Positions 32,933 to 44,540 of a DNA stretch of 64,000 nt are shown one piece after another. The notes beneath the pieces are model-generated. The model ran no database searches. It saw only the letters and a program-made list of their open reading frames with translations, and was not told the origin of the DNA. The stretch comes from Chinchilla lanigera. Taxonomy: Eukaryota; Chordata; Mammalia; Rodentia; Chinchillidae. The position numbers and the translations under genes are program-made. The stretch lies in NCBI RefSeq assembly GCF_000276665.1, contig NW_004955438.1:6991483-7055482 (forward strand), written 5' to 3'. Positions within the stretch are counted from its first letter, which is position 1; the number at the start of each line of letters is the position of its first letter.

Positions 32933-33504
32933 GTTGAGACAAAACTGATATATTTCATAATGCCTCCTGATGAGGTTTTATTAATACTGCACAGACAAGC
33001 CCATTATGAACCACTCAATCACAAGCTTGTTGAAGGCGGTGTGAAGAAGATATTCTTTCTCTGATATAGTAGACGTACATAGAGGAAGATGCACCACTAG
33101 ATTTAATAAAAACAATTTTAAGTGTCTGTATGCATGTGAAGTAGAAGAAAAATTAGCAATTTTTAGTAGCATTGTAGAGCCGTTTTTTCACAACTTTCCT
33201 GAAGTCAGCATATCTGCTTTACCTTTTATGTCTGCTCACATTGATTTCTTTTTTGTATTTACAGGAAAAAAGAACAATCGGCTAATATTTTGATTTTTCT
33301 TGGGCTACACTTTACATCTTTATGAAAACATATAGAGCTCCCTTGAGTCTTATTATCAATCAATACATAGGGTCATATTTAACAAAACCTATAACTGAGT
33401 TTTCTCTTATTTTTGTACCCACCTGATGTTTTCTACTTCCAAAAGTTATGGCTTGGAATCCACTTTCCTTCAGATGACAAAGACATTTTGACTTCATAAT
33501 TTCA

Positions 33505-34090
33505 TTTTTTTTATTTTAGAAGGAAGAGAACAAAAACATATTGAGAGACAAACAATCATTTACACAGTAGCACAAGAATATACAAGCAATAATGAATTAC
33601 AGACAAGGTGACAGGGAATTAACAATGGTTGCTGTATTACATTCTGATATCTTCAAAGTGGTTACTCAGGAAAACAAATATAGACATGCAAGATTGATCA
33701 AATAATTAATCATTAACTGTTCCTTTCAACAAAGTGAAAGCAGTCAGTAGTACAACTATGGTAGCTCTCTTGTATATACCTATATACATAATTTTACCCT
33801 TCTTTCTTTTCTCTTTTCCCTCACCCCAGCTGCTCTTCACTTTTGAGTATTTTCCTTTTGTTTCACAATGTCTATCATACCTCCTAATTTTTATTCACGC
33901 TTTCAGTTTCTTACACTAGTGAGACAATACATTGCTTACACATCAGGTCTGACTTATTTCTCTTAAGTGACCATTTACCTATAAAAGCCTCGAGTTTATC
34001 TTTCTTTATAGCTGAGTAATATTCCATTATATAAAAATGCCACAATTTTTTTTATCCAATCCTCAGTGGATTGGCTTCATAATTTCTTAA
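33505..34090 (-). mobile_element. L1 3' UTR and 3' region, antisense
   Basis: CATTAACTGTTCCTTTCAAC at 33712 is the reverse complement of the sense phrase at 21050 and 47180. A pyrimidine-rich tract (33795-33850) and the antisense ATAGCTGAGTAATATTCCATT at 34009 follow. This is the proper antisense order for an L1. Confidence 0.85.
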
Positions 34091-34348
34091 GTCAATATTT
34101 TTCTTTGTTGATTGTTTTTCTGTTTGCAAATATAACCAGAGATGGGACAGGATTTGCTATGGGGAATATAGATGGAAAATTATTTAGTCTGTGCATTATT
34201 ATAATAGTGAATTGAAAAATAAATGTGCAGTAGACTTGGTGAAGGATCCTTACTTTGGTTGAATGTGGGGAAGTGTAGTGAATAATGTAAGTGGTAAGAG
34301 AAGGACAGGAAAATATATGCACAGTTAAACAACTTTAATAATGTTGAA

Positions 34349-34494
34349 GCTGGGCAAGGTGCTGCATGCTTGCAATCCCAGCACTTGGGAGGCTGAGGCA
34401 GGAGGATCTCTGTGAGGTCGAGCCCAGCATGGGCTACAAAGTGAGCTCAAGCCTAGCCTGAACTGCATAGTGAAACTCTGTCTTTAAAAAAAAA
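34349..34494 (+). mobile_element. B1-type SINE, sense
   Basis: GCTGGGCAAGGTGCTGCATG, AATCCCAGCACTTGGGAGGC, GAGGCAGGAGGATCTCTG, GGGCTACAAAGTGAGCTC and CTGAACTGCATAGTGAAACTC are followed by an A-tail. It is the only sense-oriented B1 seen in the window. Confidence 0.93.
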
Positions 34495-35159
34495 TGTTTA
34501 AAATAATTATTATACATTCACAAATAAATGACAAGGAAATATAAATATTATTACATTTATTTCTGATTAACCATGAGTAATATTGACATGATTATTCCTT
34601 TGGAAAATTAATTTAGTCTATTAAGCCTTTATGAGTAGATTAGAATATTTCATTACTCATGACACAATGTGTAGAAAGAATCTGATACACTCAGTATTTA
34701 ACACAAATTCAAAACTTCCAGACACATTAAACAATATTGTGTGTAATTTGTTAGATAATAAAGCGCATTCTACTTGATTATTACTGAAGAAAAATGAAGA
34801 GCAAAATTTGAAGGTGGTGGGGTAAGAATATCTACTAAAAAGGACTTTAGCACAAAATAAACATAAGGGAAGTGTAAACATTTTTCTTTAAAATCAGGAA
34901 TCTATGTTGGTTTTATCAACTAAACATAAAATGATATGCGATTATAGGTTTCACAGTATGTCATCTATTGTATTTTTGCAGTGCTGACTTAAATGAGGTG
35001 TCTGATGGCAACTCATCAACCTCTTTCTGAAATTTTGGGCTCAGGCAGTAGTCACTTGGTTAATGATCATCACTCAGATTTACATATGAGAACTAATTGG
35101 GAGAATATTGATTTTGGAACTTTGCATGATGGTAACTTTTGTGTAAATCCAATATAAGC
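34495..35159. other. Unassigned AT-rich DNA
   Basis: No repeat or gene recognised. Short minus-strand frames only. Confidence 0.4.
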
Positions 35160-35400
35160 ATTGACAACAAGGTGATGAATGACTTCTGACACGTCCGGAG
35201 AAGGCTGTGCTGTCTGGAGAAAGGGATGGCAGATGCAAGCAATTGCGCACAAACTTCACACTGCACTGATCGTGTCACGTGAACTGACCTTATGCACTGT
35301 GGCTACTACTGTGTGCAGCTCAAAAGCTGGAAAACTTTTGAGCCAGGCGTTCAGTGATGTCACTACTGTAGCCAGTAAGGATCAATTTATCCTCTGAAAA
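35160..35400. other. CpG-containing segment without a recognised repeat
   Basis: At least five CpGs (CACGTCCGGAG, AATTGCGCAC, GATCGTGTCACGTG, GGCGTTCAG) occur in about 200 bp, unusual for this CpG-poor window. TCACGTGA is an E-box palindrome. Frames are open on + (35179-35397) and on minus (35070-35278), but none shows a known domain or start context. It might be a young insertion, a decayed exon or a regulatory element. Confidence 0.45.
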
Positions 35401-35644
35401 TTATTAGTTTTGGTCTGTTTTGTCTTCAGTATTTATTACCACATATCAATATATGACCTAAAGTGCATGCCTTGTCTCTCAAATTGAAGAAAGGTAGAAC
35501 GTACATTAAAAAAATTAATGCAATGACCCCTCAAAGAGAATATATTCCAAATATTTAATGAAAGAGATAAAGAAGAAGTCCTTGTTCGTGAGGCAGGAAT
35601 TGGCTGCAAAAGAAAACATTGAAAATATAAAATCAGATGTCCGT

Positions 35645-35692
35645 TATTTAGCTCAGGGTCTGGTACATCTAACTAATTCAATAAACATTTTA
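35645..35692 (+). mobile_element. Probable MIR 3' end
   Basis: TTTAGCTCAGGGTCTGGTAC, then TTCAATAAACATTTT resembles the MIR 3' terminus. It is too short to be sure. Confidence 0.4.
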
Positions 35693-35797
35693 AATTTAAT
35701 AAATGGGTGAATTAAAATTAATTAATCTGGGTTTATCTTACATGACTGTCATTTTTACTGTCTTACACATGCTTAACTCTTATGATTTTAAAGTGTA

Positions 35798-35891
35798 CTG
35801 GGGCTGGAGACTTAGCTCAGCGGTACAGCGCCTGCCTGGAAAGCGTGAGGTCATGAGTTCAATTCCTGGTACCGGAAAAACAAAACAGAAA
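35798..35891 (+). mobile_element. ID-type SINE
   Basis: GGGGCTGGAGACTTAGCTCAG, CGCCTGCCTGG, GAGTTCAATTCC and GGTACCGGAAAAACAAAAC. A short duplication AAAGTGTA flanks it at 35790-35797 and 35892-35899. Confidence 0.94.
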
Positions 35892-36302
35892 AAAGTGTAA
35901 ATACAAAATGATTTGAGACACGCAAACATCGTGGTCCTCAACTATATTTTAGTTTAGATTAAGCATCAGTTTGTGATTCTTTATTGATCACAATTTTAAG
36001 ATTTTTTTATTTCAATTGAAAAAGTTATATATATGAATGATAACCAGGTAGATTTCGACTCTAGCACTTAACAGTCTTTTATAAGGAAAATATCTTCTTT
36101 CTCTTTATTAATATAGTAGCATCATAATTTTTACAGGCTGAATTTATTATGGCCTTCAGATATTTAAATGTTTGGTTTTGTTTTCACATTTGTACCCAAT
36201 GGTCATCTATGCTTTTAATGAATGCATCTTTAAAATATAAGTAGATTCAAAATATGATAGCATTGCCCAAGATAATTTTAGCTTTTCTGTTTTTAATCTG
36301 TT

Positions 36303-36445
36303 TTTCTTCTTTATTGGGGACAGGGTCTCACTAAGGATTTCTGGTTGTCTCTGAGTTCACTATGTGGCCCAAACTGGCCTCCACCTCTCCTGTATCCTCC
36401 CTCCTCAGGCTTCCCAGTGCTTGGTCCACAGGTGTGTAGTTGTGC
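36303..36445 (-). mobile_element. Diverged B1-type SINE
   Basis: GGGGACAGGGTCTCACTAAGG, GAGTTCACTATGTGGCCC, CCTCCTCAGGCTTCCCAG and GGTCCACAGGTGTGTAG follow antisense B1. Several differences; older copy. Confidence 0.78.
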
Positions 36446-37776
36446 AAACCTTCCTTGTAAGATTACTTTACTTCCATATGCCAGTTTGGTGAAACTCAGA
36501 TCTACCACCATTTTTCTCTTCTATCTCTTGTATAAGTACCTTTGTTCATATCAAACTTTATGAAACCACTAAACTAACCCTTAGCAATTTCCATATTGAG
36601 TTGTACAATTCAGTACAACTATTAGTGCCAATAAATTAATATTACTTGTATCTAATATGAGAAAAATATATATGTACCAAACATAATGACATGAGAATAT
36701 ACTAAGGTTATTTGGATGACCCACAATGCAGATATCTGATTGCTAAATTTTGGCCTAAATTTGAGTGGAAATGAAAGAGGAAAACACTGGCAGATTCTGT
36801 GATTTAAAAGGCCTTGTAAGAAGCAGTTTACAAACTTCAGATGTACATAAACCCCTTTGCACTCAAAACTATTATGTAGCATACTGTGGCATTTTGTTGC
36901 AATTCTGTTCTGTTTTATTGTTTACTATAAACAATACAAGTTCAAACTAACATCCACAGCAGATCCTCCTTGAACAAAGCAGTGAAGAAACCCAGTGCTC
37001 TGTGAAGTGCCATTGTCTCATCAATAACAGTTGAGGCATCAAGTTAGTTGTCATAGCTATGTAACTCAGATGGTAAAGCCTCTGAATTTCAAATCTAGGC
37101 TTCTTCTGTATACATTATGTCCTGCAACTCTCACTCCAAGAAAAATAAAATAGGTGGTAATTTTCACCTACATTAGTTCATAGTCTAGGACATTTTTATA
37201 TCTACCGAGTAAACTTGCCAAGTTACAGATCAAAGCACCTTTACAATACCTTGTGTAAAGGGAGCCATCACCAACAGGCTGGCATAACAATAGTATAATA
37301 ATTCTAAGGAAATAAAACATTGCCAAAGAGAAACTCAGAATGTGAGTCTAAGGGGAAAACATTGACATCCATTAAGTAGAACAGTAAATCTTACACAAAA
37401 ATAAACATACTCATTACCATTACCCCAGATTCAAGTTAACACCCACTCTCCATGCAGAAATGTGCTGCTTCTGTGACAAAGCTGTTTCATTCAATTTAAT
37501 CAGATTGATGCTTCTGCCACAAAATTTTAATCTTAAACCCATCATAAAAGTATGTATTATTTTCACAGAAGGATGGATTGACATTTTTAAAGTGGATTAA
37601 AATGGATATTTTAAAACAAATGTTATCATTAAATGAAATCTAAAGCTTACTGGACACTACTACACTGCTATTTTTCTTAATAAAATATTAATTTAAATTT
37701 CTATTGTATTAATTGACTAAAAACATCCACAGTAAACTACAATGTATCACCTGTGGGCTTTTGCTTTCAATAAATG
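36446..37776. other. Unassigned DNA
   Basis: No named element. AT-rich; short frames only. Confidence 0.45.
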
Positions 37777-37979
37777 CAGTGGTACCTCAGTTCACAAATT
37801 TAATTTATTCCAGGATTCTGAGAAAATGGCAGCCACTGGTGTTCACAAAGGGGTAGATGGCAGTGGTCATGCTCATTGCCCTGTGTGGAGTTTGCAAGAG
37901 AAGAAAAATTCTGCTAAATGCTTCTGTTTGTGAACCAAACGGTTTGTGAACAGAAGTGTTTATGAACAAAGGTACCACA
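37777..37979. mobile_element. Non-autonomous DNA transposon with terminal inverted repeats
   Basis: The left end CAGTGGTACCTCAGTTCACA is mirrored by the right end TTTATGAACAAAGGTACCAC. The GTACC core pairs across about 200 bp. Inner GTTTGTGAAC phrases repeat near the right end. The CAGTGGTACCTC start is typical of a Tc1/mariner-Tigger-type mammalian element. No transposase is present. Confidence 0.75.
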
Positions 37980-38011
37980 ATAAATAAATAAGTACATGAA
38001 TAAATAAATAG
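37979..38011. repeat. (AATA)n simple repeat
   Basis: AATAAATAAATAAGTACATG then AATAAATAAATAG next to the right end of the transposon. Confidence 0.9.
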
Positions 38012-38511
38012 AAGATGATGTTTTGCTAGATAAATTGATGGACTGGTGAATTTTTGTGGGTACATTCATTGCAGTGGGAACTGAATAAAATTTTTCAAAA
38101 CATCATCCATAAACAGACATACTCTTTCTTCTACACACATCAGATTGTTGAAACTTGTAATGATACAAGTTGTTGTCAGAAATGATGAACATCATTAATT
38201 TATATATAGTCCAAAAAAGTGTTAATTTATACATACTCTGGAAATTAATTTGGTCATACCCAGTAAATTAAAAGATAAGCAAAATCTCTGGTATAGAAAT
38301 TCTCCCATTGTTACATACATTTAAAACATTCTAGAACATTGTACTAGTTAGCATGTGTGTGCCTGTACATTGCAGTATGGCTCAGAATAACCTGACTGCA
38401 AGAGAATGGAAAATTATCTTGTGTATACATAAAATTTGGGAAGGTCTTATACAAATGAATGGATGAAGACTATGTTTGACAACATGTATAATCACTACAA
38501 ATATAGATTTG

Positions 38512-38606
38512 TTTTTCTTTTTTTTTTATCTCGGTACCAGGAATCGAATTCATGACCTGTGCTTGCCAGGAAGGTGCTGTGCCACTGAGCTAAATCCCCA
38601 GCCCCT
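38512..38606 (-). mobile_element. ID-type SINE
   Basis: On the + strand: T-run, CTCGGTACCAGGAATCGAATTC, CTTGCCAGGAAGGTGCTG and GCTAAATCCCCAGCCCC. Two bases are missing near CATGACC. Flanks AAATATAGATTTG and AAACATAGTTTTG suggest a diverged target duplication. Confidence 0.93.
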
Positions 38607-39910
38607 GGAAACATAGTTTTGAGAAAAATATTATCTTCAATAGATACACATATTTGCAAGAAAAATTTAGTGACATATTGGAAATGTAAAGCACCACTGT
38701 GTGTACAACTTTCCGGAAGATACCGATCTTAGCAACAATTATATAATGATGTTCCTTGTACCTGCGCACTGATTCTCCAGACTTCTTTAATCCTGGTGTG
38801 ATTTATGTTTGAGATGAATTAAAATAAATTATGATCCCAGTGCTTGTTGATACTACTAAAAGTTATCTTCTTTGCTGCAGTTTGTGATTAAATAGTATCT
38901 GAAGAAACCATAGATTTCTCTAGTGGCATGCCCTGATTAGACATATAAGGAAGGCTATAATAAAATGTGGAGTTTGGTCACTGTCAATATATTTGGTCAC
39001 CTCATATGGTATCTTGTTTGAAAGAGGCTAGTTTTACAAGCTGCAGATATTTTACATGTTGTGTTCAGGTTTGGACCTTCTGCCAGAAATATATTTTCAA
39101 AATTCAAACTGATTTTTGCTGTATTTTAATATCTTCAATCACTACCATGATCGATAAGATCAAATAAGTAAACTATTTGTGTGCTAGTTATAGTTATCCA
39201 TTATCTTTATTTCCGTACTTGTCTAGCCTGTCTACCACAGCTTCAGCCTTTATCCATCCTCCTCACTCCCACAGTTCTTGCACGTCCAACAATACTTTCG
39301 CTATACCAAATCACAGATTGTGTACTTAGATTCCTAGGACTTGGGATATACTCACCTCTTTGTTGCTTTTCTTATCTTTGATCATTAGGGAAATCTATAT
39401 TTGCCCCAACTGAGCTCATAAATTTCCATTTCCTATGACATGTATATAAATGTATATTGATGTTAGATGGTTTTATTATTTTTCTGTAACATTATGCTTA
39501 GTTTTTGTCACTGCTTTTACCCTAGCGGAGGTTAATTACAAGTTTATTGGTTAGATTTTTTATAAATTACATTGCTAGAACAGTTTAAAGCCAAATTATT
39601 TGCTTAGAAAATATTTATCATAACAATATTTGAATTGAAGATTGGTTCAAAGTATAGATACATTTGCCTAAAGTTTCATTCACTCAACCCTTTTATTCAC
39701 TAGACAAAGAGCAATGGACAGTATGGAAGAATGACAAACTTATGATTTTATTCTGCCTCAAAAACAAGAGAATTGCTGCCGCTCTTTTTGCTGCCTTATA
39801 AGGTTAATGATGAAAGAAAAACTTATTCTAATCCAATGAATGTCAAATATCAGCTGTGCTTAGGGAATTATGGGAATGAACTCATTGCAAATACTAAAAA
39901 CAGTATAAGG
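38607..39910. other. Unassigned AT-rich DNA
   Basis: No named repeat or gene. Confidence 0.45.
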
Positions 39911-40305
39911 CAGTGGTTACCCAAACTTTTTGCCATGAGGGACCTGTTTCATGGAAGACAATTTTTCTATAGATCACAGATTGTATTGGTTTGAGGCTGA
40001 TTCAAGAACTTTGCTTTACCGTGCTCATTATTCCTATTATGATTCCATTAGTTTCCCAGATGCAGCACACAAACTATGCCATCACAAGTGCAGTTCACAG
40101 CAGGGTTTTTGCTGCTATGAAAATTGCTGCTCCTACTGACTTGACCTGAGTTGGAGCTCAGGTGCAAATGCAAGCAATGGAGAGAGAGAGAGTGCACATA
40201 CAGGTTAAGCATATCTAGCTCACCTGCTGCTCACCTCCTACTCTGTAGCCCAGTTCTGAAAAAGCCATGGGTACCTATCCGTGCCTCAGGCATTTGGGAG
40301 AACTG
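39911..40305 (-). mobile_element. Old hAT-type non-autonomous DNA transposon
   Basis: CAGTGGTTACCCAAACTTTTTG, CCATGAGGGACCTGTTTC, ATGGAAGACAATTTTTCTAT, AGTGCAGTTCACAGCAGGG, GAGTTGGAGCTCAGGTGC and CTCACCTGCTGCTCACCTCC follow in order a mammal-wide hAT element I recognise. In its known form it starts CAGCGGTCCCCAACC and carries GGAAGACAATTTTTCC. A (GA)n run at 40180-40192 is a local addition. No transposase. Confidence 0.8.
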
Positions 40306-40959
40306 ATTTCGAGGATTTAGAAAAGGATATGAATTCTATTTCCAGTATTAATTCAATGTAGGCAGTTGTCAGCTGTCAATTTAGGTAAAACTTCTAGATG
40401 TTAGTCTTTATTCATTGCAAAAACAGGGTTAGAAATAGCAAATATGCAGTCGTGTTTTGTACAGATTCAAGAGGTAATAGTTACAGTTTGTAACCCAATA
40501 TTCCATGAATTGTAAGCATTCAGTCAACACTGAGTGTCGTATTTTCATTAGTGTTATAACTTTCCAGCTAAAATCACTGGTATGGGAGACAGCTACATGT
40601 TTGATGTGTTCTCTCTACTAAGGGAGATATCTGTAGGAAAACTTCTTTCCAGGAACCATTCTCAAAATTTTAAATATAATAGATTTTAACTGCAATAAGA
40701 AAGCATGATGGAATGTGGTCTATTAATATCTTTTCTACTGACACATAAAAATATAGGGTTATTTTTCTCCAAATCATACAGGTAATGTAGCGTTAAATAT
40801 AAATTAATGGGAATTACTGATGTCTCCAATGCCAAGGGAGAAGTCAGCCTGGAGGATCTGCGGTTCTAAGGAAAAACAGCAGATCATACCAACAGCACTA
40901 GCAATGAGAAAGGATTATAGTTATTGTAACCTACTAAAAAAGCATGAGGTTTTACTCTG
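40306..40959. other. Unassigned DNA
   Basis: No named repeat or gene. Confidence 0.4.
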
Positions 40960-42510
40960 AAGGTAACTTTTTTTTTGCATGGCAGACTAAAGTTATTGAA
41001 GAAATCCAGTATAGCACTCTTCAGTTGAGAGGATGTAATCAGGAGCTTCTGGGAAAGGGGCTAAATGCCTAAAACAGAGCTTCAGAACAAGTACAGAACA
41101 ATTTCACTTCAGGATTTCCAGCATTAACCTACCACAGTGACTGGGTGAGTGTCAACCACAGTCCTCGACAGGGTTCAGATCAGTCTGAGAACTTGAAGCA
41201 AGGACCAGGAAGCACACGGGGCCTCAAACTCCAATGTGAGAAGCTAGGCCCAGCATGTGTGGCTTTCAGAGGCAGCTGTTTCTGAAAGTGCTGGCAATAA
41301 CTCCAATAAATTGCTTGAACCCCACCCTACTCCCTACATCCAGCACAAACACTAGTGATCTGATTTTCTTTCTCCATCTGGGAGTGTGAACAATGACATA
41401 CTTCAAGTTAGAAGGTTACCAAAGCCAAAGAGGTGTGGTCAGAGGGGCTTCGGGAGCAGGAGGAGTGTGCAGCTCACAAACCTACAGGCCATAAAGCCTT
41501 GTGGAGAAAGTAATAAATTCCTGAATTTTAAGAGTGCAGATTCTGGACAGGAACAACACATTCCAACATAGGGAGGAATTTTTTGAGTCTTTTTTTTGCC
41601 TTCATGTTTTTTTGGTATCAAGGATTTCTTTCTCTTTTATTTCTTTTTCTTCTTACATATTTCCTTATTTTGATATCTGAATTTTCTTTTCATTGTCTGT
41701 TCTATTCCATTACTTTTATCTAATTCTATTAATTTTCTTTATTTTTTAGTGTATTCTTTATATCACATTTATTCCTCCTCATCTTCCATTACATAATTTT
41801 TCAAATTTTACATTTTCATTTTCCCATACACAACATCTTTTAATCACTATACAATCACTAAGCTTTATTTACTTTTATAAAACTAGTTAACTGTATGCTA
41901 TCTTACTTGAAATCTTTTCAATTGTTAGTAAATATATAGTTGTTGCCTTTAGAAGGTATCCTATGTATGTTAATATTTGATTTATCATAGGTTTAGTGTC
42001 ATAAAGATCTCTTCCATGGTTAACTGTGCTTATTTTCAAAGGTTATTTATTCTTATCATGTGACAATATCTAGAATGTCTTTGACACTATTGCTGTTGCT
42101 GATTTAGTTGTTATTGATACAGAATCATACTTGTCGCTATTAATTGGATTTCTCAGTATGCCATATATCTGGATTGCTTTTGTGTCATTAACAGCACAGC
42201 AGTACATTCCAAAAACAAAACAAAAAAAAAAGGATGCTGGGACAATTACACTAACGCTGCCTCTCCAAAATTAATTGAAGAGGTTGGATCTTGGAACAGA
42301 GCCAAAACCTATAATTAGCTGCACTTAGAGTCCATCAGTGAAAAGCAGAAACTAACTAAAGTGGTTTCCATCTTAGCAACAAATTGTTCCCATTGTAATC
42401 AACCTGAAAATGTAAGTACAAAAAATGTAGAAACACGAGAAGACAAGGCAATGAAATGCTTTTAAAAGCTCTCAAGTCCGTCAAAGCTGGTAGGACACCA
42501 AAGGGGAAGA
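40960..42510 (+). mobile_element. Possible L1 5' UTR region, sense
   Basis: A less AT-rich 600-bp part (40970-41570) is followed by a long T-rich part (41575-41900), then at 42250-42480 an A-rich stretch of the type that precedes L1 ORF1. The layout fits an old L1 5' region and lies just before definite L1 ORF2 pieces. Individual phrases are not diagnostic, so the call is tentative. Confidence 0.4.
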
Positions 42511-42514
42511 TATT

Positions 42515-42615
42515 TTCCTATGTTGCTGAAAAGAACATGTATTCTGTTGCTGAGTAAAACTCTGTAGATATGTATTATGTCCATTTATTCAAAAGTTTGA
42601 GTCAACTCTGTAAAT
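42515..42615 (-). mobile_element. L1 ORF2 fragment, antisense
   Basis: GAACATGTATTCTGTTGCTG, AAAACTCTGTAGATATGTAT and TATGTCCATTTATTC follow the antisense L1 ORF2 text. It lies between sense-oriented L1 pieces, so an inversion or nested insertion occurred. Confidence 0.7.
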
Positions 42616-42619
42616 GTGC

Positions 42620-42726
42620 AAATTAAAAAAAAAACAGAGTAACAATAAATAACATAATGTACCTCAAGCTCCTAGAAAAAAAGAATCCAAATCCAAATCT
42701 AACACAAGGAAGGAAATTATAAGGAT
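42620..42726 (+). mobile_element. L1 ORF2 fragment, sense
   Basis: AATGTACCTCAAGCTCCTAG, AATCCAAATCCAAATCTAAC and ACAAGGAAGGAAATTATAAG follow the sense L1 ORF2 endonuclease-RT linker. The fragment is short and decayed. Confidence 0.75.
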
Positions 42727-42955
42727 GCTCACTGCAAGATTCTCTCTGATATTGTTTCTTTTCTCCTTTTCCTGGCCACCATGGACGAAGGAGCTTTGTT
42801 CTACCATGTCCTTCCTTCGTAATATTTCTTTCTTGGAACATGCCTACCATACACTGAATCTACTTAGAACATAAGCTTAAGTAAACCTACCCTAGAAATA
42901 ATGAGTGTTAGCTAGTGTGTCTCTTTGATGGGAAATCTAACTAATAAAGAAAATC
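42727..42955 (+). mobile_element. ERVL-MaLR LTR, 3' half, sense
   Basis: CTTTTCCTGGCCACCATGG, ATAAGCTTAAGTAAACC and TTTGATGGGAAATCTAACTA followed by ATAAAGA match the 3' half of MaLR LTRs. No primer-binding site follows, so it is not directly joined to the internal region downstream. Confidence 0.65.
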
Positions 42956-42959
42956 GGTA

Positions 42960-43065
42960 ATGAGTGAAAGAAAAGTAAAAAAGGATCAAGCTATATCATG
43001 TACCTGTACTAATACACCATGATAAATATGTTCAATAGTCATTAAAAATATGTACTATAGAGAAA
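42960..43065 (+). mobile_element. Probable L1 3' tail
   Basis: AAGTAAAAAAGGATCAAGC, then CATGTACCTGTACTAATACACC resembles the other L1 3' termini in the window. Short. Confidence 0.4.
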
Positions 43066-43099
43066 TCTTTTAAAAGGAAAATTAAATTTATAATAGAGA

Positions 43100-44540
43100 A
43101 GTGGTATTCTCACTGTGACTGAACCTTACCATGCAGTATAAGATGTTAGGCGTGGTTTATAAGAGGATTTGGGAAAAGTTTGGAGAATCTGGGTAGAGAA
43201 GCCCTTGAATGCTGTAAGCAGAGCTAGATTTGAGATTCTGGTCAGACCTCAGTAGACTGGAATGCAGACAAAAGTCCAGATAGTGAGAAAGCAGGCTCAG
43301 GAGGTTTCCATTGAGAATAAAGACTCAATTTGCCATTGGACTGCCACTGTGTTACATTCCAGCAAAAAAGTGTATATTCTGCCAAAGTCCTGCCATTTTA
43401 TAAGAGACTGAGATTGAAGGGGGTGGATTAATTGATGTAGTGGAGGAAATTTCAATACAAGTCATTATTCAGGCTGTTGCATGGGAACTTCTGGATAACT
43501 TTAACAGAATTTATACTGAGAATCACCTGTAAAAGAAGCAGTATAAAATTTGAAAAACTTATTTTTGGGTGCAGGAGGGATAACTTGTAAACTTGGAGCC
43601 AAAGGAAGCATGACTTCTAAAGAAATTGGCAGCATTAAAAAGAAATAAAGTACTTGATATAAAGACAGGAAGAATGATGTCATGGAGGTATTTCAGGAAT
43701 CAGCAAGACCCCAACCATGGGAAGTTTAAGGGCACAAAACAGTCAAATTTTCTCCTGAGAAGAGACTCCCTGGGCTCCCTGCTCAAAGAGGGCCTCCAGG
43801 AAGTTAGTTCCATGGGATTCATTTCACCATCCTGGGCCATCCAGGCACTCAGAAAACACTGAAATCATGGTAGGAGGGGATATGGATATTCTTTCTCCTG
43901 ATAGCATACCTTGAGTTCATTATGCTGGTTTTACTGGCATGCAGATTCCAAGAGTTGAGGGTCAGAGAGGATTCCATCCAGATTTTAAAGGAAGGCCTGA
44001 GAAGCAAGGAAAACAGCCCTTGAGTGGGCATTGCATGAATCTATGAGAATGAAGTCAAAGGTTCAGTGGAGACACTAGGAAGTGGAAAATACCAAGAAAT
44101 GAAATATCAGCCAAGAAAATGTACAAGCCATCAGTGGAACATCAGAAAACTCTTGTGGACTGCAACTTGCAAAGCTGTAGTGTGAGACCACCCATGGCCT
44201 TTAAAATTCATATTTTACCTGCATGTTCCCCAGATTTTGAACATGGAGCTACAGATCATAACTTGTGCCATGCTGGGTTTCAGTTTTGCCTTTGTCTGAT
44301 TTCTTTCTATCCTCCCCTTTCTTTGGGAACAGGAATGTTTACCCTGTGTTAGTATACCTGGGGATTTTGTAACTTGATTTTGACTTTTACCGTGGTTCAC
44401 AGCTAAGAGTTTGCCTTGATTCATAGGAGAGACATGGACTTTTGAAAAATACTTAAATTGTTGAGATTTGTAGGAAAGAACTGTTGCATTTCCAGTTGCA
44501 TGTGAGATATTTATATTATATAAGGTGAAATGGGTTATTG
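43100..44540 (+). mobile_element. MaLR internal (noncoding) region, sense
   Basis: The text follows the noncoding internal part of MaLR elements: AAGTCCAGATAGTGAGAAAG, GGAGGTTTCCATTGAGAATA, AGAATCACCTGTAAAAGAAGC, CTTCTAAAGAAATTGGCAGC, CATCCTGGGCCATCCAGGC, GACTGCAACTTGCAAAGC and GACATGGACTTTTGAAAAAT. The frames at 43626 and 44119 are accidental. No LTR adjoins either end directly. The LTR half at 42727 could be its displaced 5' LTR. Confidence 0.75.

Noticed and set aside
40180..40192. (GA)n run as a GAGA-type regulatory site
   Set aside because: It is a short slippage tract inside an old hAT transposon.
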